A stretch of DNA of 64,000 bases from Anaeramoeba flamelloides (taxonomy: Eukaryota; Metamonada; Anaeramoebidae), in NCBI GenBank assembly GCA_027625915.1, contig JANTQA010000023.1, positions 7,812,001-7,876,000 of the forward strand. Direction: 5' to 3'. Each line of letters opens with the position of its first letter. Within the stretch, counting starts at the first letter, position 1. This document shows, in pieces, positions 1 to 10,563 of the stretch. The position numbers and the translations under genes are program-made. The notes beneath the pieces were generated by a model, which made no database searches, had not been told where the DNA came from, and worked only from the letters and a program-made list of their open reading frames with translations.

Positions 1-527
1 TTGTTTAAATAAATAAGAAATCACCTTTTAACCATCAGTTACTCAAGTAAAAAAAAAAGCAAATCAGTAACATATTGAAAATTTTTTTGGACTCTTCTAA
101 AATTAATAAAAGTTTTTAGTTGAAAATGCAAAGAGGTAAGATCAAAAAGTTCAATTCTTTTTTTCTTGGATAATCAACAAAATTTTATTTATTTATTTAT
201 TTAATCAAAAAAAACCGAAGAAAATTGAACACAAGGACTTCACAAATTAATATATATTCAAAAAGGCGTGATTTTTAAAAAAGATAAAGACTGGCATAAT
301 GCAAATAATTTTTGAAAAGTTTCTTTAGGCCAAAAAAGAAATTATTTTTTAAAAAATAAAATTTTGTTTGAAAATTCCTTAATAATTAACTTAAAGTATT
401 AAATGATATTCTAACACACAAAAAAAATAATGATCTTTCGAGATAATTATTAAAAAAGTGAAAAAGAAAACTTGATATTTTCCCTTTTTAAAAAGAAAAC
501 AAATAAGAATCCCAATATTTCGTTTGC
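1..527. other. AT-rich spacer
   Basis: Homopolymer A/T runs and short ORFs without coding character. I see no gene or structured RNA here. A short TTTA-type microsatellite lies near 183-203. Confidence 0.6.
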
Positions 528-1070
528 TAAACTAAAATTTAAATTTTTTAACACATATAAAACAGTTAAAAAATTACAATAATACAATTTCATTCAAATC
601 AAAAAGAATTTTGATTTTTTTAAAATATGAAAATCATTTTTTCATCTTTTTTTTTTTTGGGTTTAATTTCATTTTTTGAATTATGTAACTTGTTTCATTC
701 AATTAAACAATATATTCGAACTATTTATATTATGCTGTAGTTGATTTCTTCCAAATAGAAAAACTCAAATAAAATTAGTTGATTGTATCTAACCATTTGA
801 TCGATCAATAATTATTAATAGAAAATTTAAATAAATTTACCAATAATTTTTTTTTTTTGTTTTATCCAAAATTTTTCTCACAATCTTGCTTATTATGTAT
901 TGATAATTATTATTTTTTTTTGATTTATTAGTAATTTATATATAATTATGTACATTTCAATTAAAGAATGGTCTAATTTGGTATTTCTTCTAGAATATAT
1001 TAATATTATTTTGTTCTTTTCAAAAATTGAATTTTGTGTATTAAAAATTTTGAATTGGAGTTTATTTTAT
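528..1070 (+). repeat. Family D repeat, copy D1
   Basis: About 540 bp, clearly alignable along most of its length with 14092-14623 and, inverted, with 37750-38833. Shared landmarks are a segment reading ATCTAACC followed by TTTGATCGATCAAT, and an end reading AAAAATTTTGAATTGGAG. The two ends are inverted relatives of each other (a TAAACT-type start, with AATTCAAAATTTT inside), so it behaves as a non-autonomous DNA transposon. No ORF. Boundaries are good to about 10 bp. Confidence 0.7.
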
Positions 1071-1210
1071 TTTTATTTCTTAAAGCACAATCCATTTGAT
1101 TTGTTCTTTTTCCAATTGTAAATTATTAACCAGTGAAATTATGATATACTTTGGAATTATCCCACAATAGAAGAGTTTCTTTTGGATTACAATACATTTT
1201 CAAATAGAGA

Positions 1211-1213
<3 letters not shown>

Positions 1214-1247
<34 letters not shown>
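1214..1247. repeat. (TA)n microsatellite
   Basis: Uninterrupted TA dinucleotide run of about 34 bp in spacer DNA. Confidence 0.95.
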
Positions 1248-1248
<1 letters not shown>

Positions 1249-1487
1249 CTTTTTTATACCCATGGACGAATAATTTTACTTCTTATCCCTTCTCTCTTTT
1301 TTTATTTTTTGGTATTTGATTAAATTCATTTTTTAACAATTTTTTTTTTTTACTATTGTTAAAAAGAAAATTACTAAAAGTTTTTTTTATGAAGATTAAA
1401 AAAAATGATTTAAATGTATATATAAAAGACTTAATCTTTGATCTTTAAAGAAAAAAAAACATAATTTTAAAATTACACCTACTGATA

Positions 1488-1508
1488 ATATATATATATA
1501 TATATATA
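1488..1508. repeat. (TA)n microsatellite at a transposon end
   Basis: TA run that merges directly into the TATAAACT terminus of the family A element that follows, so the element may have inserted into, or seeded, the run. Confidence 0.9.
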
Positions 1509-2230
1509 AACTCTTTTTCAGTCAAAATTGCCCAGTTTTATTGAAGAAATGGAAGAAATTCTATGAGTTTACAGTCAGTTTCACTTTTAAGGCACAAACT
1601 TTCAACAGAATTTAAGGCACAAAAAAAATCTCAAATTAAGGCACAAAATTTGGAATTTTTTTTTTTACAATTTATTTTTACTAGAATTTGAATTTTGTAC
1701 TTTAATTTGAGATTTTTATTGTGCCTTAAATTTCGTTGAAAGTTTGTGCCTTAAAAGTGAAAATGACTGTAATTCATTACTCTTATCAAACTCAAAATTT
1801 CAATTTTTAGATCAAAATCATTTTTTCTCATTATACAAAATTTTGTTTTTTGCTTTTTGCTTTTTTTTTTTTATAAAATTAAAAGTTTGGAAAACGAAAT
1901 AAACATTAAGAAAAGTTAAGCTTTGTATGTTCTTTCAAAATTCATTAATTTACAAGTAAAAAATCTTATTATCAACAATTTTAATTTCCTAAAGAAATTG
2001 AGAATTTTGCACAAGACGTTCTAATGAATGGGGCCCAAAAAATTTTTTAACATTTTTTTTTTTTTGAAATTTATGGTTTGTTCAGGTGTTTCTTTTATAA
2101 TTATGGACTCTTATAAGAATTTTATTATTTTTCGTATTTCTAAACAATTTAAGTTTGGTTGATTCTTAAAAATAAAGTGACTTTTTCATTTTTGGCTGGG
2201 CACCTTTGAGTGAAATGGGGTTTATATACA
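1500..2230 (+). mobile_element. Family A non-autonomous DNA transposon, copy A1 (interrupted by a MITE)
   Basis: The left end starts TATATAAACTCTTTTTCAGT and the reverse complement of the right end starts TATATAAACCCCATTTCACT. They match at about 27 of 33 positions and both run into GCCCAG. Internal sequence matches copies A2 (15420-16600), A3 (9102-9692) and A4 (45478-46060), for example the AATTTCCTAAAGAAATTGAG block. No coding capacity. A 198-bp family C MITE sits inside at 1572-1769; without it the element is about 530 bp, close to A3 and A4. Confidence 0.75.
1572..1769 (+). mobile_element. Family C mariner-like MITE, copy C1
   Basis: A near-complete palindrome of 198 bp: starts CAGTCAGTTTCACTTTTAAG and ends with the inverted counterpart finishing in GACTG. 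Flanked by TA on both sides, as Tc1/mariner insertions are, and CAGT-type termini are common in that superfamily. It lies within A1 at a position where A3 and A4 are uninterrupted, so it is the younger insertion. Confidence 0.8.
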
Positions 2231-2813
2231 TATATTCAAAATAATGAATAAAAAAAATATTAATATTGAAAAAAAATATCATCAAATAAAAAAAATTGGT
2301 ATTTTTGTTATTTCATCAATAACTGAAATATGAAATTTTTCCAATTTCAATTTTTCACTCTTGAAAAATAAAAGACAAAAGTAAATGAACTCAATTAATT
2401 TCAAAAATAGTTTTTACCAAAAATCAACTGATAATAATAATCAGGCTTCATGATAATTATTCAAACGAAAATTCTTGAAACCAAATATAATTTCTCTATT
2501 TTTGAGAAAAAAAATCAAATCCAATTTCAAAATTCCCTTTTTAAAATTAAACACAAAATGCAAAATAAATTAAAAAGAATGATAAAGATATAATCAATTA
2601 AAATCCAAATGAAGCATTATCCTCTTTCCACCAAAAAATAAAAATAAAAAACCATTAAATAATAAAACGAGAGAACAGGTGTATTTATCTATTTTTAAAA
2701 TGTTAAAATAATTATAAATTAATCCTAATCAAAAAGAATCTAAAATAATAAAAGCAAAAAATGAAAAAAAAATAAACTTAAAAGATGAAAATATATATAT
2801 TAATGAATATTTG
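2231..2813. other. AT-rich spacer downstream of the BTB gene
   Basis: No gene or repeat relationship recognised. It contains the 3' flank of the minus-strand gene that ends at 2814. Confidence 0.5.
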
Positions 2814-4487
2814 TTAATTCAACATTACATAATTTATTGCGTTGGCAATAATCAAATTACCATCTGTCGAAGGTAGCCAAAAGGCGTATCTTGATTTGTT
2901 TGATCCAATTTGGCCCGAAACAGGCCATAAATTGAGTATGGCAACCTTTCCAAATTCTGGTTTCAATTGCTTTACGAGGATCAAAGGCTTGTTGTCGTCC
3001 CATTTCGCCACTTCTTGTAAAAGAACTGGGTTCCCGTTTTTATTAATTTTACATTCTATTCTATATGATAATGAACCGCCATTAAATTCTTTTACGTCTT
3101 TAATGATTGGATGATCTCGAATTAAAATTTCGCCTAAAAACGACCTTACCTCTTTCCTTAATTCGCCCTTATGCACGGGCAAAAAATTTTCATCAATGAT
3201 GCTACCTCGCAACTCTGCTTTTTTATATTTGGTGGCGTTTTTAATAAGCGAGCGATAACTGCAAACAACGAGCCCCCCCCCGTCTTTGACATATTCTGCT
3301 AAGACATTGCCGATTTCTGTTGGGCTCTGGAAAGGATCAATGGACGAATAAAGAAAAATTGAATCGTATCTTCGCAGCGAATAAAAGGTCGGGCTTTGAT
3401 CAGATACATTTAAAAACGAGACATTCCAATTGTTGCCCTTAATGTTATTATTCTTCATATTTGCTGAAATTGAATTTAAAACATCTTTATGGTGCGTGGT
3501 ATTTGAGTCCGTTGTCATTAACAAGACTTCAAATGGCTGGTTGATGTGATTTTTTTGAAAATTAATCTTTTTTCGAACGCTTATTGGTTGGTTTAAGATA
3601 TTTAAATCATTTTCTAATTCCAAGTAGAATTTTTTATTTGGGAATTTAAAGATTAGGGAATTATTATTGTCAATAGTTGGTTGTGTTTCTTTTTCTTTTT
3701 CGTTTTCGTTTTCGTTTTCTTTTTCTTTTTCTGTTTTTCCAAAACTCCTGTTATCGTTTTTTTGATTACTACTTCCACCGTTCGGCTGGGTTGTAGACAA
3801 AACACTTGTGGGCTTTTTTTGGACTAATTGGATCAAAGGTTGGGTAATTTCTTGAATATTCTGTTTGTTGGTTTGTAAATTGTTCGATTTGCAAATGAAC
3901 TTGGCCCTTTCAAAAATCCTATTCGAAACCAATTCCCCAAATTTGCAAAGCTGAGAGCGTAGTAATATTTTTAACAGATCTATTTCAATTTCATTCAAGC
4001 AGCCAGGGGTTTGGAATATTGACTCAAAATTTTCAGACAAGAACTGTGAGATCTTTTTAATGATATTGTGGTTCCCAATATTGATACTCTTTTGCAAAAA
4101 GGACAAACAATTACTGACGCTTAATTTCTTTTCAATAAATTCCTTACATTTGCGTTGTAAACCTTCAAGTTTGAAAGTCGTCGATGCCAACAAGAGCGAA
4201 AAGCTTATCTTTTCATTAATGACGCACTCGCGGAGGTAAATGTACCTTTTCACACTTTGAAATGTTTCCGGATCAAGATCAGAAATTACAACACGAGAGA
4301 TTTGTGTTTCCGATCCTTGCCACGCGCCACTAAAAAAGATTTTTTTCCAATACGCTGAAGACATGGCAAAAATTAATTTATGCCCACTAATCACAGTAGA
4401 AGATTTGCCAATAATAAATTCTACATTTGACATTTCAGAGTCTTGAATTAAGTTGTTATAAATTCCAATAGTGTTATTTCCCAACAT
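2814..4487 (-). CDS. BTB/POZ protein with C-terminal amidotransferase-like domain
   Basis: Predicted 557 aa, single exon as read, TAA stop. Residues about 7-115 form a BTB/POZ fold (NVEFIIGKSSTVISGHKLIF then AMSSAYWKKIFF, a classic BTB signature), followed by a BACK-like helical stretch to about 205. A low-complexity linker (KEKENENENEKEKE, about 255-272) leads to a second domain (about 320-555). Its LLMTTDS strand, YDSIFLYSS, the glycine turn EYVKDGGGLVVCS and the IRDHPI segment suggest a ThuA/class-I glutamine-amidotransferase-like alpha/beta fold. I see no clear catalytic Cys-His-Glu triad, so a binding role is likelier than catalysis. The first ATG in frame is at 4487, but the frame stays open for roughly 65 codons upstream without an ATG, so a spliced N-terminal extension is possible. 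BTB proteins commonly act as Cul3 adaptors or oligomerisation modules; no partner is implied here. Confidence 0.85.
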   Translation of the reverse strand: MLGNNTIGIYNNLIQDSEMSNVEFIIGKSSTVISGHKLIFAMSSAYWKKIFFSGAWQGSETQISRVVISDLDPETFQSVKRYIYLRECVINEKISFSLLLASTTFKLEGLQRKCKEFIEKKLSVSNCLSFLQKSINIGNHNIIKKISQFLSENFESIFQTPGCLNEIEIDLLKILLRSQLCKFGELVSNRIFERAKFICKSNNLQTNKQNIQEITQPLIQLVQKKPTSVLSTTQPNGGSSNQKNDNRSFGKTEKEKENENENEKEKETQPTIDNNNSLIFKFPNKKFYLELENDLNILNQPISVRKKINFQKNHINQPFEVLLMTTDSNTTHHKDVLNSISANMKNNNIKGNNWNVSFLNVSDQSPTFYSLRRYDSIFLYSSIDPFQSPTEIGNVLAEYVKDGGGLVVCSYRSLIKNATKYKKAELRGSIIDENFLPVHKGELRKEVRSFLGEILIRDHPIIKDVKEFNGGSLSYRIECKINKNGNPVLLQEVAKWDDNKPLILVKQLKPEFGKVAILNLWPVSGQIGSNKSRYAFWLPSTDGNLIIANAINYVMLN

Positions 4488-6101
4488 TTTCAATTTGACT
4501 TCTTTTTCTCCTGATTGTAATTTTTTGTTGTGTTGATTTGTTTTTATGTTAATTTTTTCAAGCCTTTTCGTTTGTGGTTTTGTTTTGGTTGTTTCTTTTG
4601 GGTAAGTTTTGTCAATATTAAATTGCTTTGATTCCTTTTTTCTTGTTTTGGATGGTAAGGAAAAATTTTCAAGTTTATGAACAAAAAAATGAATTTTTTT
4701 TTAATTGAGAAATTTTCCTATTTTTTTCGTGATTTTGATGAGTATTATTCTTGTTTTATGATTCCACATCCTTTTTATTCCTTTTTAGTATTACTTGGCT
4801 TTTGTTTAAAATTAAATTACCTTCCTTTTTCAAGCAAACCATCTACACAGAAACAGTCTAACAATACAACTCCATAGTTTGCTTTTCAAATTCAAATTCT
4901 TTTTTTATAAAATTCTAATAGCAAAATTTGATTTTGTCAATTTGTCATTTTCCTTTTCGTTAATCCAAATAAAATTGAATTTCTTCTGATTTTAAGTTTA
5001 TAAAGTTACCAATTATTGATGTATACTTTCAAATTGATCTTTTTGGTTCTAAGGTATTTGTTTTTGTTCAAATTTGACCAAATTCTTATCTTTAAATGTT
5101 TGTTTGTTTTGTCAAATTTTTTATTTTCTTTTTGAAACATTTGAAATAAATCAATAAAGATAATTACACTTTTAGAAATATTAATCGAAAAAATCTACTT
5201 ATTTATTTTTGATGAATAGAATTAAACTGAAAGATCCTTGATCCTATAATTCAAGAAAATGTTCTCTAGTATATCTTATTTTGCTGATAAATTCCTAAAA
5301 AATATCTATAACAGTTTTGCTTTATTCAACATTTCGAAAATATATAACACCAACTAACAGAGCACCTTATTTCAAATTACATTTATAAAATCAACTTATT
5401 TTGAGAAAGTTTCATTAAATTTTCAAAAATAAAATTCTTATTTATCTAGTAAAGCAAGTTGAAGAAAATGGAAAATTGAACTAAAATATTTGTCAACTAT
5501 ATTTGAATTTTTTCAATAAATTGCATGATTAGGAATATTAAATGAAACAATAAATTTTACTATTTTTTTTACATTTTTAGTTGATGTGCTATGTTAACCC
5601 CTTAAAAACACTATTAACTTTTAGGTTGAACTTTGACATGAAAATAATTTTTGTTTTCACAAAGTTATTCTTTATTTATATTTTCACCATTTCAATTAGA
5701 TTCAAAATGTATGTTGAATATAGTATTAATATTTATTATACAATGAAAAAATATTACAATTGAATATCAATAAAAAAATATTAAAAAAGTAATTTAATAC
5801 ATGATAAAAAATATTTTATAGAAAAAGTTTAGTTTTCGAATATACCGCTTCTTTTTGAATAGAATTTTTTAATTTTTTTAAGGATTTATCTTTGTGTAAA
5901 ATAGTAAAATAATTATATTTATATTATAAGATTTTATTTGTTGATTTTTTTCTAATCTTAAATATCTAGATATATCAATAAAAGTTTATCAAAATCTAAC
6001 TTTTTTCGGGTTTTCTCAAAAATATTTTTAAATATCATATTTTTTTTAAAAAAAATCTCTTTTAGAAAGGAAAAACTCTGATTTAATTAATATTAGTTTT
6101 T
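4488..6101. other. AT-rich spacer upstream of the BTB gene
   Basis: The first ~190 bp continue the BTB reading frame without a start codon. The rest is A/T-rich with only short, low-complexity ORFs. No repeat family recognised. Confidence 0.5.
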
Positions 6102-7671
6102 GAGTGTTGAAAAAAATACCGGACAGGAAAAAAATACCGGACAAACATTTTCAAAATTTTAAAAGGAGAACAATTATTTTATTGAGAGGTTAGGTAAAAG
6201 TTAGTAAGAACTATATGTGTTTAATCTTTCATTTTAATGCTTATCAACTTTATCAGACAATTTTTTTCAAGAATTTTTCACTAGTGATTATTTTGCCAGA
6301 GATTTTAATTGTTTTTCTTTTTTTTCTGACTGGTTTGGAGTGAGTTTGTTCTATAATATTGGAGTCAGCAATCTCTTCAATTTTTTCAAAATCTAATGGG
6401 TAAATCCCAGCTCTTGAAAATCCACTTTTTTTGGTTTTTAATTGTTAAACTCTTTTTGCAAGCAATCTAGTATAGTTTCTAAATTCTTCTCTAGTTTGGT
6501 TTCCATTGTACTCTTTCTTAAATGATTTTTGAAGACTGAAAAGGTTGTTCTATCAAGGGGGTTGAGTAATATGTGAACTATGGGCGGGAATTACTGCTAC
6601 TTGAATATTGGCCTTTGCTAATGATTCAAGAGAATCTAAATCCAATCTTGAACTATGCCCATCTAGCACTAAAAGAACTGGTATGTTTTGGTCATTGCGG
6701 CGTTCGTTAATTAAAGGAATGAAAATATCACGAACCCAATCGTGAAAAATTTCCTTTGTAATCCAACCTTTGGGTCCATGTGTAAAACAGAGGTCATTTG
6801 TTATCTCCGTGCTTAAATAACTTTTAACTAAAGTTTTTCTTGGCGTGATTAATAAGCTGGGAAGATGTGAACCTGATGCAGAAATTGTGACGAGGAGTGT
6901 AGTGTGGATATTTATTTTTTTAAAGATTCTTTGGGCTTTGTTCTTATCTTTTGGTGTTAACCCAACAAAGGTATTTCTCTTCTTATAAGAACCAACTACA
7001 GTTTCGTCACAATTAAAAATAAATTCAGGCAAATAAGAATTTTTCTGGAATAAATCTTCCAGTTTATCCCAGAAGCTTTTCAATTCTTTGAGTGTAACAT
7101 ACGCACGAGATTGTTCCAAATTTGTAACTTTTTTTAATTACAAACTCATTACGTAATGCAAAACCATTAACCCACATTTTTGAAGATATTAGTTGTCTTT
7201 TTTCTTTGTGGGTTTTCGTTGGTTTGAATCCACTTATGAATTAGATCATTAGCATGTTCAAGAGTCTCTTCCTTTGTCAGACATTCACCAATATTTGCTT
7301 TATGTCTGACAAATCTACATAGTAAAATCTCTTCATTTTTTGACAAAAGCAATGGTCTCCCAGACTTCCCAGCTCTTTGAAAACGCCGATAAGACTTAAC
7401 AGCATCATGCAGTGTGCTTTTGGGGACTTGAAAATAATCCGATAAAAATCGATAACTCAATCCCCCTTTTTTTCTTCTTGTGATAAAATATAAATCTGAA
7501 CAGCCTTTTCAAGATTTGAATTTAAAGATCGGATTTCAGAAAAACAAAGATAGTGTTTTAAGCTTTGATTCATTATTAATTAATAAAAGACAAAAAAATG
7601 ATTCTCAAATACTCAACTTCAAAAAATCTTGTCCGGGATTATTTTCTTGTCCGGTATTTTTTTCAACACTC
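6102..7671 (-). mobile_element. Pogo/Tigger-like DNA transposon, decayed
   Basis: About 1.57 kb bounded by 43-bp inverted repeats that start GAGTGTTGAAAAAAATACCG on both strands, with about four mismatches. Each end carries two spaced copies of a CCGGACA motif. The right flank begins TA while the left flank is TT, so a TA target duplication is plausible with one change. The interior holds a broken minus-strand transposase (separate entry). The terminal repeats are better preserved than the coding part. The sequence GAAAATAATCCCGGACAAG near the right end recurs in the MITE at 9842-10340. Confidence 0.85.
6270..7460 (-). pseudogene. Pogo/Tigger-type transposase, frameshifted
   Basis: Read on the minus strand. 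7460-7167 encodes an N-terminal helix-turn-helix (FQVPKSTLHDAVKSYRRFQR, then LLSKNEEILLCRFV, the CENP-B/pogo HTH pattern). 7119-6553 encodes the DDE_1 core: FIFNCDETVVGSYKKRNTF carries the first Asp, VLLVLDGHSSRLD the second, and VAVIPAHSSHITQP the block before the third position. Between the two parts the frame changes near 7120-7166, where WVNGFALRN-like residues appear in another frame. After HITQPP the frame shifts again; LDRTTFSVFKNHL and, further on, GIYPLDFEK continue the family pattern in other frames. At least three breaks, so the product is not functional. An autonomous source elsewhere in the genome is expected if the family still moves. Confidence 0.85.
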
Positions 7672-9101
7672 TATATTTAAACCTTTAAATTTATTATATT
7701 TTTAACGGCGTGTTTATTTTTTTTTACTATACCCCCAATAGTATTAAATTACTTTTAATCTAATTAATTAAATCAATTTATTTCCTTACCCTTTTTAGAA
7801 CTTTATGTTAAAAAATTTATTTATTTATTTTTTCATGGCGAAATAATCTGAAATTCACCCCTAGTGGAATAAAACCAAGCAAACTAAATTATTTTTTTAA
7901 AAAAAAAATAGGATGCAATTTATATAAAAGAATGTATATCATAAATATTATTATTTAATTAATTTCCAATTATATAAGGGAAATTAAAAATATTTGAAAA
8001 ATTGATTAAGAAAAAAAAAAAAGAATAAAATAATTTAAGTATTCATATTATATATTTTATCAGATAATTAAATCTTATTTACTCAATTTTATTTTTAATT
8101 TCAAAAGTAAAACAATTTTAGCAGATTTTTTTTTATAAATTTATTAATTTTATTTTCTAAGGATTTTTCAAAATGATTAATAATTTCAATTTTCCATTTA
8201 ATTTATCAAATTCATAGTGTTTTTTTTTGGAAAAAATTGGATTTATATTAAATAATAACTCGAAAATATTATTTAATAAATTAATTTATTTTATTGTAAA
8301 TTAGTTTATTTTAAAGTAAATGATAAAAAAAAAAATCCAATTTTATGATTTTAATATTTCAACTAAGTATTCTTTTTATTTGAGTTGAATATTTTATAAT
8401 AGTTTGCTTCCATTACAGAAATCTCAACTATTTATCTTCAATCTTTGGAAAAGTATATATTTCTTCTTCTTTGTTGGATAACAATTATTGAAAAAAGATT
8501 TACCCAAAACTGAATTTGTAAAATGATGTTCTAGTTCTATATTAATGAATAAGGGTGTAAGTATTGGAAGAGAGAAATTCAAGGATATAATTTTTTTTTT
8601 TTTTTTGTTCTTCATACATATTAAAAAGATAATAAAAAACATAAATTTGTAAAATATACTTTGATCATTTTTTTTCCCTTGATTTAACTGTTTTAATCAT
8701 AATTTTGATTATACTTGTTTTACATTAATAAAAAAAAATGTTTGCTCAAAATACACACTTTAGATCTATTTTTTATTGAATTATTCTTTGATTTATTTCA
8801 AGTATCCGGAGAAAAACATTTAACTATTGGAAATACAATTTAATCAAACCAAAACTTTAATCAAAAAAAAAAAATATTCTAAAAATTAAAAAATTATAGA
8901 TTATTATCTTATATATGTTTTTTCTTTTAACGAATAGTCTAATTTATTTAATATTTTGATTTTTAAGTTTGAAAATCTTTTATCCCTCAAAAAAAAACAA
9001 AAAAAATTCCATTAGGAAGGTTCTTACAATAGAAATTTTTCAAAAAAAGGTAAATTTTACTTACTATAAATAAAAAAATAAAATAAAATAAAATTAAATT
9101 A
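7672..9101. other. AT-rich spacer
   Basis: Almost pure A/T with homopolymers. The 72-aa open stretch on the minus strand near 8424-8642 is Ile/Phe/Lys-rich and looks like chance. Nothing else recognised. Confidence 0.55.
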
Positions 9102-9692
9102 AATAAACTCCATTTCACCCAAAGTTAACCTGCAAAAAATGAAAAATTAATTTATTTTTAGAATAAACTAAAATGAAGTCATTGAGAAATAAGGTAAACA
9201 ATAAACTTCCGATTAGATTCAATATTCATAGAAGAAATACCTGAACAAACCATAAATTTCAAAAAAAAAAATAAAAAATAAAAGAAAAATTTTAAGAATC
9301 TTTCATTGGAATGTCTCGTGCAAAATTTCTCAATTTTTTAAGGAAATTAAAATTTTTGACAATAACTTTTTTTAATTGTAAATGTATGAATTTTTAAAAG
9401 AAAATACCAATCAAGAAATTTCTTAATGTTAATTTGAAGTTTCAAACTTTTTTTTTTTTCTAAAATTTACTTAAAAAAAAAAATGAAAAAATGAAAAAGA
9501 AAAAAAAAAAATAGTAAAAAGCAAAAACAAAAAAAAAAAAAAAAAAATAACAAAATTAGATAAAGTTATCCAGATCTAAAAATTGAAAATTGATTTTGAA
9601 AAGAATAATGAAATTTAATTCCTAGAATATGTTCTATTTCTTCAATAAATCTTGGACCCTTTTACTCAAAAGGGGTTTAATATGAATTTTTT
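9102..9692 (-). mobile_element. Family A non-autonomous DNA transposon, copy A3
   Basis: About 590 bp, inverted relative to A1. The left end reads AAATAAACTCCATTTCACCC and the inverted right end TTAAACCCCTTTTGAGTAAA. The interior matches A4 and inverted A1 (for example GTCTCGTGCAAAATTTCTCA followed by AAGGAAATTAAAAT). It has no family C insertion and so gives the empty site for A1. Confidence 0.7.
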
Positions 9693-9841
9693 GATTATTT
9701 GAATAAAAATTTATTCAAAAAAAAACAATCAGTTAAAAAAAATTTTTGATTGTTAAATTCTTCTTGCAGCCAAGATAAGGTAATTTCTAAAAGAATAACA
9801 CGCTAAAGGAATCGAAAACTTTGAATAAATGACCACACAGC

Positions 9842-10340
9842 AGGTAAAAAAAACACAGGACCTGAAAATAATCCCGGACAAGATTGTTAATTGTGAATAT
9901 TAGTAAAATTATGGTGTAATTTCTTTTATTTCAATCAAATCCTTTTTATAAATTACCAATTTTTTTATGAAACAAGTAAAAAACCTACCTAAAGTGCATT
10001 AAAGTAGGGTATCTCTAAAATACTCCAAGTAATTGTTTGATAGCCTAAGTAGATCAACTTTTTTTGAAAAAAAAATTGAGTATTATAGAGATTTGCTAGA
10101 GTTTGGACAATGATCATTTTTATTCTTGTTTTTTGATTAAATGAATGTTGTTTTGAACAAGTGTGATTTCCATTAGTCATCATTCTAATAAGTAGATGAG
10201 TTATAATTTTAAAAAGTTTGATTCTTAAAAAAAGGATTTGATTTTAAATAAAAGAAATTAAACATAAAAATTTTACTAATATTCACAATTAAAAATCTTG
10301 TCAGGGATTATTTTCATGCCCGGTATTTTTTTTACTACTT
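9842..10340. mobile_element. Pogo-derived MITE
   Basis: About 500 bp with inverted ends of roughly 70 bp. Both ends read, inward, TGAAAATAATCCC, then GACAAGATT, then TTAATTGTGAATATTAGT. The block AAAATAATCCC-GACAAGATT is nearly identical to the right terminal repeat of the transposon at 6102-7671, so this is probably an internally deleted or captured relative mobilised by the same transposase. The 64-aa ORF inside shows no transposase similarity. The outermost few bases are uncertain and no clean target duplication is visible. Confidence 0.75.
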
Positions 10341-10563
10341 TACTATTTTTTGTTCAGTTGTAATATTGATAAATTCAAAAAAAAAAAAAAATGAAAAATA
10401 AAAAATGCAAAATGAAGGAGAAAGAAAAGATCTTTATTTTGGTAAATCAATGAACATTACAATATTTTCTAAAAAAAAAAAAAAAAAAATTATATATTGA
10501 TACTTTTTGGAAACAGCCAAACTATTGTCCTTCCGGTTTTTTAAATTGTTTGTAATTTTTATT

